From positions 1 through 64,000 of the forward strand of contig NZ_CANLQB010000012.1 in NCBI RefSeq assembly GCF_947493125.1: a DNA stretch of 64,000 bases, read 5' to 3'. The translations under genes were made by a program, and so were the position numbers. A model generated the notes under the pieces. It was not told where the DNA came from. It searched no databases and was given only the letters and a program-made list of their open reading frames with translations. This document shows, piece after piece, positions 63,923-64,000 of this stretch; position 1 is the first letter of the stretch, and every line of letters starts with the position of its first letter. The stretch comes from an uncultured Roseobacter sp. (GTDB lineage Bacteria > Pseudomonadota > Alphaproteobacteria > Rhodobacterales > Rhodobacteraceae).

Positions 63923-64000
63923 GTATAGCCTCCCTGCAGAAAAAGAGTGGTAGCCCCGAATAAGGCCGCTTAGTCGATGATTGAAGCCGTGGATCAACGC

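Noticed and set aside
1-64000. tRNA, rRNA or tmRNA genes
   Set aside because: No T-arm/acceptor pairs or rRNA sequences were found on reading either strand; a covariance-model scan would be needed to exclude them fully.

Overview
The window looks like accessory DNA (a conjugative plasmid or integrative element) of an alphaproteobacterium, most likely a roseobacter-type member of the Rhodobacterales. The inference rests on moderately high GC, a Ti-plasmid-like trb conjugation operon, DUF3768 and other small proteins that I associate with Rhodobacterales and Rhizobiales plasmids, a giant RTX/Hint exoprotein, and many IS scars. No rRNA or tRNA gene was found, and no intact replication module.

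Layout. (1) 1-3.0 kb: a CutA/NIF3-like small protein on the minus strand, a GC-rich structured non-coding stretch, a 66-residue plasmid-type protein with a hairpin behind it, and a small hypothetical gene. (2) 3.0-16.0 kb: a complete, tightly overlapping mating-pair-formation operon, trbB-C-D-E-J-K-L-F-G-H-I, then traF (pilin peptidase), traB, a lytic transglycosylase and a PlsC-like acyltransferase. The coupling protein and relaxase are not in the window. (3) 16.1-17.9 kb: an H-NS-family gene cut by an IS3-family element. A 4-bp target duplication is visible, and precise removal restores the reading frame. An SDR gene remnant follows. (4) 18.1-28.8 kb: a minus-strand locus for a giant secreted protein. 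A 476-codon ORF carries the N-terminal half of a Hint domain, and a 2827-codon ORF starts with the Hint C-terminal half. The second ORF continues with about 25 Ca-loop repeats, DUF4214-like repeats and a long RTX array. A lipoprotein and a small protein lie upstream. (5) 28.9-34.3 kb: plasmid debris and small genes, including a GNAT gene with a duplicated C-terminal scrap, a ParB remnant with a nonsense codon, DUF3768, a tyrosine recombinase, a cold-shock protein and hypothetical genes.

(6) 34.4-42.2 kb: a Crp/Fnr regulator followed by a mostly co-directional set. It holds two related small proteins, a membrane protein, a secreted seven-repeat cysteine protein, a DUF1611 P-loop protein overlapping a PLP-fold amino-acid racemase, a zinc-ribbon-like protein and a transglutaminase. 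(7) 42.7-54.6 kb: a PAS histidine kinase, DUF998 and DUF421 membrane proteins, a zinc alcohol dehydrogenase, a decayed FAD aromatic hydroxylase, RadC, a thermonuclease, a serine hydrolase, and an aldehyde dehydrogenase plus flavin-fold protein pair ending in a clear terminator. (8) 54.8-56.5 kb: an intact IS110-family transposase next to a fragment of a second one. (9) 56.6-64 kb: an MFS exporter behind a textbook SoxR-type promoter, then an envelope group of phospholipase D, AI-2E transporter, PLDc_N peptide, DUF4112, Pmp3 and DUF1206.

How it works together. The trb/tra operon is a self-contained transfer channel whose pilin would be processed by TraF. The rest is cargo biased to surface and envelope functions (RTX protein, cysteine-repeat protein, lipoprotein, transglutaminase, PLD, membrane proteins) and stress response (SoxR-type promoter, Csp, Crp/Fnr). 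The H-NS gene, aromatic hydroxylase, ParB gene and Hint junction all look damaged, so parts of the region are decaying.
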